Below, piece after piece: positions 35,946 to 49,200 of a stretch of 64,000 bases of DNA (position 1 is its first letter; each line of letters begins with the position of its first letter). This stretch comes from Dryococelus australis (lineage: Eukaryota; Arthropoda; Insecta; Phasmatodea; Phasmatidae), in assembly GCA_029891345.1 (NCBI GenBank), contig CM056994.1, positions 62,370,251 to 62,434,250 on the forward strand, written 5' to 3'. The translations under genes and the position numbers were made by a program. The notes below the pieces were generated by a model that saw only the letters and a program-made list of their open reading frames with translations, was not told where the DNA came from and made no database searches.

Positions 35946-36590
35946 AAGACAAACTTATTGCATACTAACTTAATAGGAAACCAAAAAATGTTGATGCAGT
36001 TTTATTCACAAAAAATATATAATTAATTAAAGTTTTGTGAAAAATTATGGTGTGTGCTATAAACAGGTCTGCAGTGTGTTTATAACTTTTCTGAAATTGT
36101 CTTTGCATAGAACTTTTGCTAACCTTGTCCATTTTATTTCAAATGTAAAAAATGTGAATGAAAACCAAAGCAATACACAAAAATCTAATTGACACAAATT
36201 GCTGTACATTTAATTATTTTGTTTCTCCCATGAACGTTGAGTTTGGATTAATAAAACAAAGGTATAAACGAGGTCGACAAAAAGAAAAAGGCAGACTGCA
36301 GGAGTTCGTACAGCTGCATGCCACCTGTTGCATGTATGCAAGGTAGCTGCTTGTGATGCTTATTTTGTTACAGAGCAACAAAATATTAGCGCAATGTTTA
36401 TATATCTGAATTTTATGTACACATTTTGAATGACATATTATGCAGTATTTTGAATTAACCAAACTCCACTTCATGCAAAATTTCTTTCATAGTATCAGGA
36501 ACTAACAGCAACTTTGGTTACCATAATTTTAATTAATCAAGTTAAAATTATCCAGGTTTTAATGTAATACAACTTGTAGAATTAAATCTA
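35946..36590. other. Nup358 intron, nothing recognised
   Basis: AT-rich sequence just downstream (on the minus strand) of the FG-repeat exon. No element was identified. Confidence 0.6.
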
Positions 36591-36622
36591 ATCTACAATG
36601 TTATCAACTAGTAACTTTTTAC

Positions 36623-37610
36623 CTGATGCAAAAGGTGTCTGCGACTTGGCTAGTGATGCAAAAGTGAGGCTGGAATCAGATGGGAAAAGGTCTCCTTTCC
36701 CGTCATTACCTCCAGCACTGTCCACAACTGATTGTTCATGTGCCTGGGTACTAACTGCAGAACTTTTATTCTGACTGACTTGCTGCTTGGGAACAGAAGT
36801 AGCAAAGGCAGTCTTTTCCTGATTCAGAACTGGAATGGAAAACAGTGGGAAAGAACTTTGCTTTTCAGAAGGCTGTTTCTGGCTGCTAGCAGAGCCCAGA
36901 ACTGGAATAGAAAATGTTGGAAGGGTTACTGTCTTGTCAGATGACTTCTGACTATCAGTTATACCACCACCAAAAATGTTCACAGGGCCAGATGCATTTG
37001 CATTGGCATGCATTATGCTTCCTGCACTGAACAGAAGATTAGAAGCAGTGACTGCAGGGGTGGTGGTTGTGGTGGAGGTGGTGGCTGTGGTAGAGGATGT
37101 GGTGGTGGTGATGGAGACTGTATTTGAATTGGAAATAGGGATACTGGACGACTGCACAACACTAGATGATCCACCAAAAACATGACTAGTGGTGGTAACA
37201 ACAGGCTGAGAAACAGCTCCAAATACAGGAGAAGCAGAAGCTTGCGGCTTTGAGCTGCCACCAAACATGAAGGTACTGTTTCCAAAAATTGTGACGGGCT
37301 GCGTAGCACTACCAACTGTGGAGCTTGAATGAACCTCACTAGAAATGCCAGACTGGGAAGTGGAGTTGAAGTAAGATGATCCTGTGGCTGAATCTGTGCT
37401 GCTTGCTACCGATGAAGTGCTGAGTCCCTTTGAAACAGCCACACATGGCGTTCCACCGATGACAGCATGTGATGAAGTAGGCGTGCCAAATGCAGATGTA
37501 AATGTTGTAGATGGTGCTGCTGCAGATGACACTGTAGTGACGTTAAATACTCTGCTACTTGGCTTTGATGAGACTGGAGTATGGACATCAGCATGCTTCT
37601 CTGAAGTTCC
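36623..37610 (-). CDS. Nup358: Nup358/RanBP2, FG-repeat exon
   Basis: This is the longest coding block in the window: 988 bp with no stop, from a ttcttag acceptor (phase 0) to a GTAAAA donor (phase 1). The protein is Ser/Thr-rich and low in charge, with six spaced FG dipeptides (AFGTP, IFGNS, FMFGG, VFGAV, VFGGS, IFGGG) and a run of more than 20 mostly Thr/Ser residues. Such segments are the disordered FG meshwork that binds transport receptors. Near the end, SLTFASLAKSQTPFAS resembles the RanBP2 linker that leads into the last Ran-binding domain. The trailing G joins the next exon's GA to make Gly, followed by EILQNFLW. An ATG is not expected because this is an internal exon. Confidence 0.9.
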
Positions 37611-37822
37611 CTAAGAAATAAAAATGCTTAACAGAAACAACGTATGAATAGGGGCTGGAAAATTACTTTATTTTGGCATGTATATTCCATGTGCGTCTAC
37701 AGGCAGTGATTTTGATCCTCTAACACACATGCATGTGCGCATGCACACACAAACATGCACACACACACCCACCTAGCAACTATTACAGTTTCTAGAATAG
37801 TGAAAATCCTAGCCAAACACAC

Positions 37823-37971
37823 CTCCTGGTCAGTTTCAGGCTCACAGCCACGGCAACCTGGACAGGAAGGCTTTCTTCGATACAAGTAGAAGTTGGGAGG
37901 CAGCATCAAACGCTGAGCCTCCTGTTGTTCTTCAGCCGTTGCCTTTACTTCCCCCATAAATTGCACATCAT
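37823..37971 (-). CDS. Nup358: Nup358/RanBP2, internal-repeat (SUMO E3-type) exon
   Basis: The exon runs from a tttgtgccag acceptor to a GTGTGT donor (149 bp, phase 1 in, phase 0 out). It codes for DDVQFMGEV, an Ala/Glu/Gln helix and LPPNFYLYRRKPS. This matches the RanBP2 internal-repeat unit, which in vertebrates has a DDVVFVYEL then LPPTFFCYK pattern and forms the SUMO E3 / SUMO-RanGAP1-Ubc9 binding region at the cytoplasmic filaments of the nuclear pore. Only one such unit is visible here, whereas vertebrates have two. It is followed directly by a CPGCRGC Cys cluster. The donor is weaker than consensus, but the 212-bp intron that follows and the frame both fit. Confidence 0.87.
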
Positions 37972-38324
37972 CTGGCACAAACACAATAGAGGCACAAATA
38001 CATTACTCAAAAAGTGTTTAATGAAAATATCCTAAAATTACTCTGCTTAGTTACATTCCACTAATACGTTAAAAAGAAACATAAATAACCAGATACAGAA
38101 AATAAAAGGTTGCTTACTTTATAACTAATAATAATTTGACTGACGCATTTCTGATACTACTACTCACAGTTGCAGAAATAAGGTCATAATGGCAGGTTGG
38201 TTGCTACAGATATTTTAAGAAATTTTGAGCAATTTCAACACCCCCCTAACCTATATTCCAAAATTTGCCAGTTTTGTGTATAGTTAGCCTCTTCTTGTCT
38301 CTAAGTCAATAGTGGATGGTTATG

Positions 38325-40027
38325 CAGACCTGCCAACTTGCAAAAATTGGAATCAAGAAGATTGAAGAATGCTTAAAATAGTGCGTAATCGGGTTGCAGC
38401 ATTTTATATAAATTTTTTCTTGTTCATCGGATGTAACCGGTATTTTTATGAAAATGTGAAATTATTGATTTACATTTTGATAGTAAATCAACATAATTAT
38501 TTCTAGATTCAACAATACACACTTCTGAGCTTCATGTATCAACTGAGAACACATGTACCCTGACACATATGTTACTTTTATTAAAAATTCAGTTAGACCT
38601 ACTTACCAAATATTCCAACACTTTCCGCACATTGCATGAGTTACAAAATCTAGCATATGATCACAAAAATTCTGGTAATCGTTAAAAAAATGCACTTTTA
38701 ACACAATCTGTAATGTCACTTTTCCCTCCATGACAAACAGTTGTGTTACAGCGACACACACTACAAAAGCATACTTTTCAGCTTTCTCCGATGTCAGTAT
38801 GAATGGAAACTGCTCAGAGTATGCATAACTGAATACTTGGACGTATTATTTTATGTTTTTCACACATCTTATAGCTAATATGTATGTGCACCAGACTATC
38901 AAGACAAACTAAAGCCCACGTATTTCAGGCAAATCACTATAAAAACATTTCTTCACATTTCAAATACTCCTAAAAGACCCTTGTTTATCCATAACTCACA
39001 AACTCCACACTATTGTTTAGTTACTACTGGTGCATGAATATAACAGTACAACTTCATGCGAGTGTTTGCCGATATATTAATTTATTGAATTACCACTGCT
39101 AACAGATACATGACACATAAAATACAGAAAGCGGTAATTTCACATAACAATTATATTATTATTTTTGCTAAACAAGCAAGGCAGTAAAACATTGAGGCAA
39201 ACAGTTTACAAATACACACTGAAGAAACGTGGTGCCTTGGCCATTACCTAACCTAGAAATAAGTTGTGAAATTGACTTACTAAACTTTACCACAGAAAAA
39301 TTAAAAAATCAGGATAGCAACACCCATCAACTTTATAATACGTTGTCTTCACGCCAATCCTACTACATCGCGTTAAATGCTCGACTCCCAGACCACAAAA
39401 TAAATACGTGCAGTTGATGTACAAACAAACCTGCAAAGTTTACATAACCTTGCTACTATCTACATAAAAAAAAAAAAAAAAAAAAAAAACCACCACCACC
39501 ACATACACACTTCAAGGCAATAACAACCATTTTCTTCTTTTGCGGAATGAACTTATGTACGTTTTTTGAGTTATTGGCACTAGTGTCACCATAATAATAG
39601 ACCGTAGGAACATAAAAACCACCTCAAAATTGTATTTGACTAAAAACAGACAAAATAAGACTACATAAGAGTGAATCATACCAGATGCTGTGTGCACATG
39701 AAAAAATCCCGCAAACGTGCATGTTCCCGACTCGCAGAAAAATTCCTGGCATTTTCAAGGTTTTCCCAGCACTCGAGAAAATTCATGTCTTTTCCCCATA
39801 TTTCTCGATTTCCCTATTAAGTGGTCACAACTTGAATTATCGTGAAAATACAACATATAAGTGACACTTTCACAAAGACCAACAGTCAAGAGCCCAGACG
39901 CCGCTATTGCATGCTCTTGGAACCTGGCCAAGAGAAAAATCGTAAGATATGGAGAGCACCCGCAAAATCGTAAGGTGCAAACTTTTCCGTAAAAATTACT
40001 GGAAAATCGTAAGGGTTGGCAGGTCTG
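38325..40027. mobile_element. TIR transposon with CAGACCTGCCAAC ends
   Basis: The left end CAGACCTGCCAACTTGCAAAA and the reverse complement of the right end, CAGACCTGCCAACCCTTACGA, share 13 bases exactly. GTTATG flanks both sides (38319-38324, 40028-40033), a perfect 6-bp duplication. Length is 1703 bp. I see no transposase, and the superfamily is uncertain because a 6-bp duplication is not diagnostic. It sits in the 13-kb Nup358 intron. Confidence 0.72.
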
Positions 40028-41266
40028 GTTATGTTTCGGTTCAGCAGAACCAAGTTTATAATCTTCTGTCTGGATTTCACTTGTGAAGGCTAACAGCAGG
40101 TGAAACTGGCTTAGCCCCAGAGACAGGGACTTAGCCAGACACCCCGCTGATACAGCTGAATCAGTGATCAGAACCGCCATCGGTGAGGGGATAGAAACAA
40201 AACCGAGCGCTTACCCCTCCACCTAGTACAACTCCCGAGCCCCGAGATCAAGGTCGTGCCAGCTTCTACGAAGCTGACCCCTGTTACTGACGACAAAGAA
40301 TCAAGACCGCAGGGGGTGTCGAGCACAGCCGACGACAAGGCTCTGCCCCAAACTTCTTGCCTCCCGCTTTTTTGGCGACCGATGAATCAGATATCAAGAC
40401 CATCAAAGCCTCCCACTACCCTACAAATCGTGCATCTACCTTAAAGTACATGGACGTTGCGACCATCGATGCCTCCAATTACCCAGCCCTTCGATGAGGA
40501 GCACCAATAGCAGAGGTTGAGGGCGGTCGGCCACCACTCCCTTGCACTGCCACATCAGGCATCGAGACTGTCAATGTCTTCCACTAACTTACACCTAGTG
40601 CAACTGCCTCACCACAGGACCTGAATGTCATGACCATCGATGCCTCGAACTACCTGGACCTTCGGCGAGGAGCACCAGCAGTTGAGGTGGAGGGCGGTCG
40701 ATCGCCACTCCCTCGCACTGCCACTTAACAAAAACATCCTGCCCTACGGGTAGGAACCAGTGAAGTCGGGGTGCAGGACCTTCCTGTGTCACTCCTCCAC
40801 ACTGCCTCAGTGTCCCTTGTTCCTGTGCCCTCCCTATCAGTAGTTGCAGAAGCCTCAACACTTCATGCTGAATCATGATGCCTGATGCCCCTCATGCCGC
40901 CAAGGCAGATTTGATGCCTGGCCGGTACTGGGAATCACCGTGGAGACCCACGTTGAGGTTCACGTGGCCGTATCCGGTCCATGCCACACTCAGGCAGAGA
41001 GGAAAGACTGACGAAACGTAAAACCACCGAAGTATCGTAAGTGCAGTGCTCAGTAAGATGAGAACCCAGTAAAGTAGTAGTTAAAACTACTATGGAAAAC
41101 AGTAAAACAGGACTCTTACAGTACTCTTTTCAGACCTGTAACTAGTGACAGACTAGCCGCCCAGTCAAAGACAGTGAGAAATAGGCAAAGACACCCACTT
41201 TGGGCTAGTTTAATATTGTAAAACGAAAACAGTTAGCGTATCCAACTGTTACCAAGCGGGGGAAGT
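40028..41266 (+). mobile_element. Retroelement internal fragment with polypurine tract
   Basis: GC-balanced sequence ends in gcgggggaag (41257-41266), which looks like the polypurine tract that primes plus-strand synthesis. TGTAGGAACC follows as a plausible LTR start. It contains a two-copy tandem repeat with a period near 170 bp (about 40393-40730). No Gag or Pol domain is readable, and the ORFs are short. Confidence 0.42.
40393..40730. repeat. Two-copy tandem repeat, about 170 bp
   Basis: gaccatcgatgcctc at 40461 recurs at 40632. The repeat continues with ggagcaccart and gttgagg or gttgaggtgg, then ggcggtcg and cactgccac. An earlier part (atcaagaccatcaa at 40393) recurs at 40561 as atcgagactgtcaa. 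The copies have diverged. Confidence 0.75.
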
Positions 41267-41570
41267 GTAGGAACCAGTGAGGTAAATGTAATATGTAACA
41301 GAAATTATTCACACACTCGACTAAGTGATACTTTAAATAAATAAATAAATAAAAATAAATAAATTACGCTGTAGTAATCTAGACCAGTGTCACTAGACAT
41401 TTACACCCCACCAATGATAAGGTTCCATGAAATAGTGACAGACAGGCTACACGTAAATGTAGTAACACACTGTATACACAGTGCCAGTGCATACTTGGAG
41501 ACAAAGACTTCACCGATTATACATAGTAGGATTAGAACTACGTAGAAGATGGACTCCAGACATGGGAATT
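41267..41570 (+). mobile_element. Probable partial 3' LTR
   Basis: It starts with TGTAGGAACCAG immediately after the polypurine tract. The start is shared with the LTR-like segment at 18487. It carries a run of aaataaat at 41335-41370 that could serve as a polyadenylation signal. The 3' end is not defined and no partner LTR is present. Confidence 0.4.
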
Positions 41571-42600
41571 AGCTAGATCAGATTTTTTAATATACGATTT
41601 GATGTGTAGGCACACATGTAAATATGCCTTTGCATTTTTCATAGTGTTCTTGTGAAGCAAAATCTACAAAGAAAAATTCCATTTCTTACAGGGTTGTGTC
41701 AGTGTACTATGTTTTTCTCACTTGTTTCTTGTGTACTTGTTATGAATATCTTATGCACGAACAAAGAATCAACCCAGAGCTTCCATGAACTCATCACGGC
41801 GAACCCAGGTGCAAGATATCTTAAATTAAATTTTATTGAATTTTATTGCAATGTGATGTTTGATATTTTGTAGTGACAAACGTGCCCAAATTATCCGAAT
41901 GTTAAAAGCATTTGTTAAAGTGTACTTGTATTGTTTGTTAGCCGGTCAACCCAGGTGATGGAGGGCCTGAGGTTGCCGAATTCTTAACCTGTTACACATA
42001 ACTGTTTTGTTGCTGTGAGACCCAAAGGCTACTTCAGAAAGCATGATAGTTTTCCTTGATAAATCACCATAGCAAGCACCACGATAGTAACTATACCCCG
42101 CCTTCCGCGAGTAAGGCTTGGAAAACATTTTTATTAACCTTCGTATTTGTCGTATCGTCATTTTTATGTGTTTTTATTCCAGGTTCTTGTAAATATTCTA
42201 TGCTGAGCTTTTGTGAACGAAATGCGTAAACAAAGTAGGCAGGTGGGGCACACGATACACCGCATCATTCCTGACAATAACCATCACCATAGAGGAGGAA
42301 GGGGGGGAGGAGGAACGCATTAGCAGCGCTCCGACTCGTCAGGACAAGGGGCAGGAAGGAAACTCGCCTAATGAGAGAGAGAGAGAGCACTATGGCCAGC
42401 GTGTCATGTGTCTCCAGCCGGCCCCAGCGCATAGAGAGGGCGGAATTACAGCAGTCAAGTAGCCCAACATTAAGGGTCACGCCTACCTGAGTGAAATTCT
42501 TTTTCTTCCTGACTACTCCCAGAGAACTTCCAGATGAAGGGGCATACCTTCTACACGCCCTACTACAAATTTTAACTATAAACAACCTATCTTCATTGCA
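41571..42600. other. Unassigned sequence
   Basis: No gene is recognised. A purine-rich stretch with GA repeats lies at 42290-42390. The ORF at 42265-42648 has no domain. Confidence 0.45.
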
Positions 42601-42811
42601 ACAGAATAGGCAGAGGGGGGGAGGGAGAATTGACGCGTGCTGCTCCAATGAGAGCCAACAAGCAGTCAGCCACCTCTGGGAAACAGCCGAGCGCTACCAA
42701 ATACGCATGAAGCTGAGAGACAGACAGAGGGTAGCTAGCCCCACTCCAGCTTTGCGCTAGAGGGACGTCATGTGGCGACGTGACACCTTCCAATGCTGCA
42801 CCTGTCCTTCG

Positions 42812-42822
42812 GATAATAAAAG
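42812..42822 (+). promoter_or_regulatory. TATA-like element of family-1 LTR
   Basis: GATAATAAAAG is followed by tccatgcg. It corresponds to tatataagtccgtgcg in the first plus-strand copy (10106). Confidence 0.45.
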
Positions 42823-43800
42823 TCCATGCGTGCCCGGGCTTGCAAGTTATTTCTTCCTGATTCTTTAGCTCGCTCCAACACTTTGTGTGCTGGGGCCTTT
42901 GATGAGTCACCAAGTCTTCAACAGCCACCAAAGACTAATCCCATTGCAGACAACAGTCCTCAACAGCCACCAGAGGCTGCTACCATTGCCGTCACCAGAT
43001 GCTCTTCTGCAGCCGCAGTTACCAGAGGCTTCTGGACAACAACCACCACCATCTAACAAAACCTCTTAATTGGCGATAGCCTTTAAATACCAGAGGGTCA
43101 TCATCTTCCAACATCACAATACCCTCCGCTACTGATTCCTCTTGGAACAGTAGCCGCCTCTACTTGCTGGTAGGGGCAACCAAACACTCTCCCTCCTAGT
43201 AAGAGTAGAGGATCTCTTTCAATTAAGTGTCTCGTCTAGACATCCTGCAGTTTAGTTAGCTATGCTAAGTTTTCTTAATTAGCCGTCAAATTCATTTACT
43301 TTCTTGTATAGCTTAGGACCAGGTCATCTACATCTGTACAGCGTAGGTTACTTCCACACATACCGTCTGCTCGATTAGGATATAGCATATGTCACTGTAT
43401 TTATTACGCCATTAAGAAATAAGGCTTTGTTCATTTAACTGAGGGTATTTTTCCAAGAGAGATCTTCACCACAATAGCTTGCAAGTATACACGGACCGAG
43501 ACAGGATGTTTGACTATACGAATTATATTAGGACTATGGATCCCCATCAGGATTCCACCAGTGTGACACACACACATTATTCAAAGGCCATCTGTTCTAG
43601 ACCTCCGGGGATAGAACAGCAGAGCACCAACCACTAGAAACTCATCCAACCAGGGAGAGACAGTACTCTTGAGCTGTATCCTTACTGGAGCACCTAGGTG
43701 CTGATGGGGGTATTTACTCGAGGGTTACGACCTGGCCTTGGTTGCAAACTACACCCAGTAGTGGTAGGAATGGCTCAATGCTTCCGGTTCGCCCGCCCGT

Positions 43801-43860
43801 GGTGGGGGGCCTTCTGGAGTACCAAGCTTGTGGCAGGGGGCCTTCTGGAGTACCAAGCTT
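43801..43860. repeat. 31-bp tandem duplication
   Basis: ggccttctggagtaccaagc occurs twice with a period of 31 bp, near 43808 and 43839, inside the internal part of a family-1 element. Confidence 0.9.
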
Positions 43861-44710
43861 GTGCCGGCTGTCACTGCTAGCAGTACAGTGAGAAAATGAT
43901 TTGTCTCGCTTCCCTTGTGCACAGCCTTTACTGTTCAGCTGCATAACTTCTATGCCATTTGGAAAAAGGCACGGCTCAAAGAGAGAAGAGTAAAGGACAG
44001 CCTACCTTGCTGCCAAGAAGAAGTCTGTATTAGCCTCTCCTACTTTGAGTAGGCAAGTGGAATGAACCAGCACTGCTTTAACCAGACTATTAGAGAGACC
44101 GACCTCTCCCGTATATAAGTAAATTGGTTTTCCACCACATATATATGTTCACCGAGAGTACCACCCCATCTTGCAGGGACTGGTAGGCAAGACCAAGGCA
44201 AGACACTGGTTTCTAACCCACGGTTCTTGAGTCCGGAAGCAGCCGCCTGGAATCTACGATACAGTGTTAGCCAACACGGTATCAACGACCTACAACCAGT
44301 GGTCTACACAGCCAGTTCCAGCCAGCAGACATCAGCAGCACTAGGGTAGGCAGAAGAATACATAAGCAAGCCAGGTATCCCAAACACCTCCCGTCAGACG
44401 ATTACCGCTGTAATCAAATCCACAGAGAGAAATACTGTAAGTCAGTCAGTTATCCTCAAAGCAATCACCAGGCAGACTATAGAGAACTTTGTACCTAGCC
44501 GCCAATCTACGTGCCCCATCAGGGTAACTGGCATTAAGCGAAAACTGAGCCAATAGATCCTCAATGCAGCGTGTTTGGTCTAGCGCAACACAAAGCCATG
44601 ACGAACGTTCCAATTACTACTTAACCGGGCACGAGTCAGTTATTAATTTTTGTGTCATGGTTTTGTACTTTTCCATTTCACGAGTTTAGGCGCTGAAACA
44701 TGCCTTTAGC

Positions 44711-46205
44711 TAGTGCTGAATCGATGGTTTTTACAGATATCGGTACAAACAGATATTTCCTGCCGATACAACTGATATCCGATACCGATACAATGGACAT
44801 AAGAGTAATGGGCTGAAAGACTTCTCTTACTGCAAAGAAAAATTGTAATTTTGAGACACAAATGAGACGATACTTGATTTTTTCATTCAAAACCACGTCC
44901 TCTGATTTCCACTATTATGAGTTACATTGCTCTTGGCTCGGTGCTTACCTACCCATTACTAGACGCCAGAAGGTGTCAAATAGGCACTTGCATATTATCA
45001 GTTTATTCAAAGACATGTGTCTATTAAAATAAATTAATATAAATCCTCTGATTTTCCTGCAAGAAGTTACTGAAAATGAACACTTATAATACAAGTCGCT
45101 CGATGTTCAAACTATTTTTTGCTCACAAGTGGTAGAGTATATGCTTTTGGGAAATTAATTTTATTCGTGAAGATACTGCCCTTTGAGTTAAATAAATATT
45201 AAGTTTGAAAGTCATGTTAATTTTACGCCCGATACAACGAAACCCCAACCTTTAAACACAAAAGAAAACATCTTTACAAATAATAATTCTACATAAAAGG
45301 TTTTGCATAATATTTTCAGGTGTAACCAGTTACTTTGAAATACAAGTGATGTTAGGTGCAACTATTTTGAGTGACGCATACCGCATTTACTCGTGTATAG
45401 CGCAACACCATGATTTTTGCAACAAATTACAGGGAAAATTTTGTAAAAAATAAAATTGTACCAAAAATTTGTGGTACCCTGTTAGTAAGTATGGAACAAA
45501 TTATTCTTTTTTACATTAATGTGTGGCGATTGTGATATGTTTGGAAAATACTTTCATTAAATAACTTGAGCGCAAAATGCGAAAATAAAAAAAAAATCTG
45601 GAAAACCTCCTGCTCTTACTACTCAACATTTCCAGCTTAGTTTTTCTTTTCTCTCCTTTCTCCTTTTAGCAGTGACCAGCTCTTTTCTTGCAAAAGCCTC
45701 CTAGATTCTCCTATCCCCCCCCCCCCCCAAATCCCACGAACATGGCTCGCTAACCTCTGCCATGGAAACAAAGAGGGCTTGGCAGAATTATCGACCAGCA
45801 ACATCGTGGTGTTATTTGAGAACGGGAGGGGGAGGAGGGGGTTACAGACAGTACCGCCGCTTCCCTCAACATCCCCTGACAATTTATGGCTACAACTACC
45901 CCTTCCTCTCTTTTTTACCATATATAGCTCCCACCCCAGTAATTCTTTCCTTTATTTTAGGGAAAAAAGGGGGCACTATACACGAGTAAATATGGTATTG
46001 ATCTTATTTTCTTTTAGTTTTAATGTGTGGCGTATACAAACCGAAATACGGTACTTTTTGTGCCTAAAGAAAGTAATAACCTGACTTCATTGTCTACAAC
46101 CGATACTAAAGTATCGGCCCGTTACCATACCAGATACAAATACATCGGGAAAAGGTGAAGTATCGGCCGATACTGATACTTAGTATCGGCATAGAAACTA
46201 CTCTA
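44711..46205. mobile_element. hAT-like element with GATATCGG/GATACT ends
   Basis: The left region (tagtgctgaatcgatggttt, then gatatcggtac and ccgatacc) and the right region (gccgatactgatac, then agtatcgg...ctactcta) share subterminal TATCGG motifs in inverted orientation. The right end, reverse-complemented, is TAGAGTAGTTTC. A short palindrome, ccgatactaaagtatcgg, lies at 46101-46120. No clear target duplication was found, so the exact ends are tentative. A MITE is nested at 45379-45997. Confidence 0.45.
45379..45997. mobile_element. MITE copy 2, reverse orientation of copy 1
   Basis: The ends taccgcatttactcgtgtat and, reverse-complemented, taccatatttactcgtgtat are near-identical inverted repeats. 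About 620 bp. The interior matches 32449-33094 in the opposite orientation. A C run (45715-45728) lies in the middle. Confidence 0.78.
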
Positions 46206-48098
<1,893 letters not shown>

Positions 48099-48224
48099 AA
48101 AGAGAGAAAATTACTGCATTTGTGGCATACAAAAAAAGGCAGCTTTTCTGCATTAAACCTAAACCACAATAGCACGTCTGCTCAAATTATTTTTTTCTAA
48201 AATGGGAAGACATACCGTTAGCCG

Positions 48225-48545
48225 GTATACATACAATACAATGAAAGTGTCTACATCATAATTATAATGATTACGTAGCGCTATATTCCGTAGGAGATTA
48301 AATATAGGCTTGTAAATATACTTAGAAGCACAAATTTCGAGGCTCGCATAAAATTTGGGAATATTTTTTTCAGAAAATGAAATGGAAAGATTCACTGTTA
48401 TAGCTGCTACATACACATTATAATCAAAGTGTCTACAGCATTATTATAATGATTAAGTAACACTATAACCCCTACCTTACCCAGAATCTGAACCCAGAGC
48501 CCCTCGCATTGCAAGCCAGTTTTATACAGAATGCACCACAGAAGT
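48225..48545 (-). repeat. tRNA-derived SINE with duplicated tail
   Basis: The minus strand from about 48541 reads gtggtgcattctgt, actggcttgcaatgcgag and gggttcagattctgg. This is a tRNA-like head with a B-box-like GGTTCAGATTC. A body follows containing attataataatgctgtagac. The body segment occurs twice with a period of about 184 bp (gtgtctac at 48246 and 48430 on the plus strand). The A box is degenerate, so this is a SINE copy and not a tRNA gene. Confidence 0.5.
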
Positions 48546-49200
48546 CGACATCCCATTTACGACAGTATTACAGTGTATTCTAATTATATTTAGTTAAAAA
48601 GTTTCACCATAGAAGAATTACAATTGCTTAAATGTATTATGCTATACAACACACACATTTCATGTTAACTTGTAAGTGCCAGTAAATGTGTGACAGCAGG
48701 ACACTTGCGAGTATGATATACAGTTTGGGATATGGCCGAGCCATACCCCATACTGATCCAAAGCCCAGATAAGATGGAAAAGTTGCCACAGTATCTTTCT
48801 TTTGATCTGTTTAAAACCAAATGGCAGAACAGGCATAATAGGGTTACATAAAAAAGGGACCACTAGGAATGCATACGTCAAATCTTTGCACCATGTCAAC
48901 GAAACTGAATACGGAAAAACATACAATATTGACTAATGAATCAGTAAAATAGACCTCGGTGCTGAAAGGAGGGAGAATGCAAGCCTGCTCCCTCCGCCTC
49001 ATCCATCAACATCCCAGACTCATGACCACTCGCCTACCTGACCACACACTTTCCACTTATTTATTTATTCAGGTGGGGGGACATAAATTGCCCCGCGGTA
49101 TGACAGAATCCACGGTATACCGAGCCACAGTATTCTGGGCTTCCACTGTATATGAAAAAATTAAATTTCCTACTGAAGTGGTGGTTCAACCTTGACGTGT
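48546..49200. other. Intronic, one pogo-type end
   Basis: No gene is seen. At 49134-49155 the minus strand reads tacagtggaagcccagaata, which resembles a pogo-type terminus with TA. No matching opposite end was found. Confidence 0.4.

Larger units (their letters stand above)
42600..44640 (+). mobile_element. LTR family 1, second plus-strand copy
   Basis: Aligned segments in the same order as the copy at 9727-13090: cagtcagccacctc (42662), the promoter region (42812), ctggggcct near 42890, ccaggtcatctacatct near 43319, a gagcaccaaccactagaaa block near 43625, gggtatttactcgag near 43710, and cacctcccgtcag near 44385. The 5' start is uncertain, and ttgacgcgtgctgctc at 42629 may be a decayed LTR start. 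No intact reading frame was seen. Confidence 0.62.

Noticed and set aside
36732-37614. Plus-strand and second-frame ORFs opposite the FG exon
   Set aside because: Shadows of the Nup358 exon. The Val-rich and Pro-rich readings reflect its Ser/Thr codon repeats.
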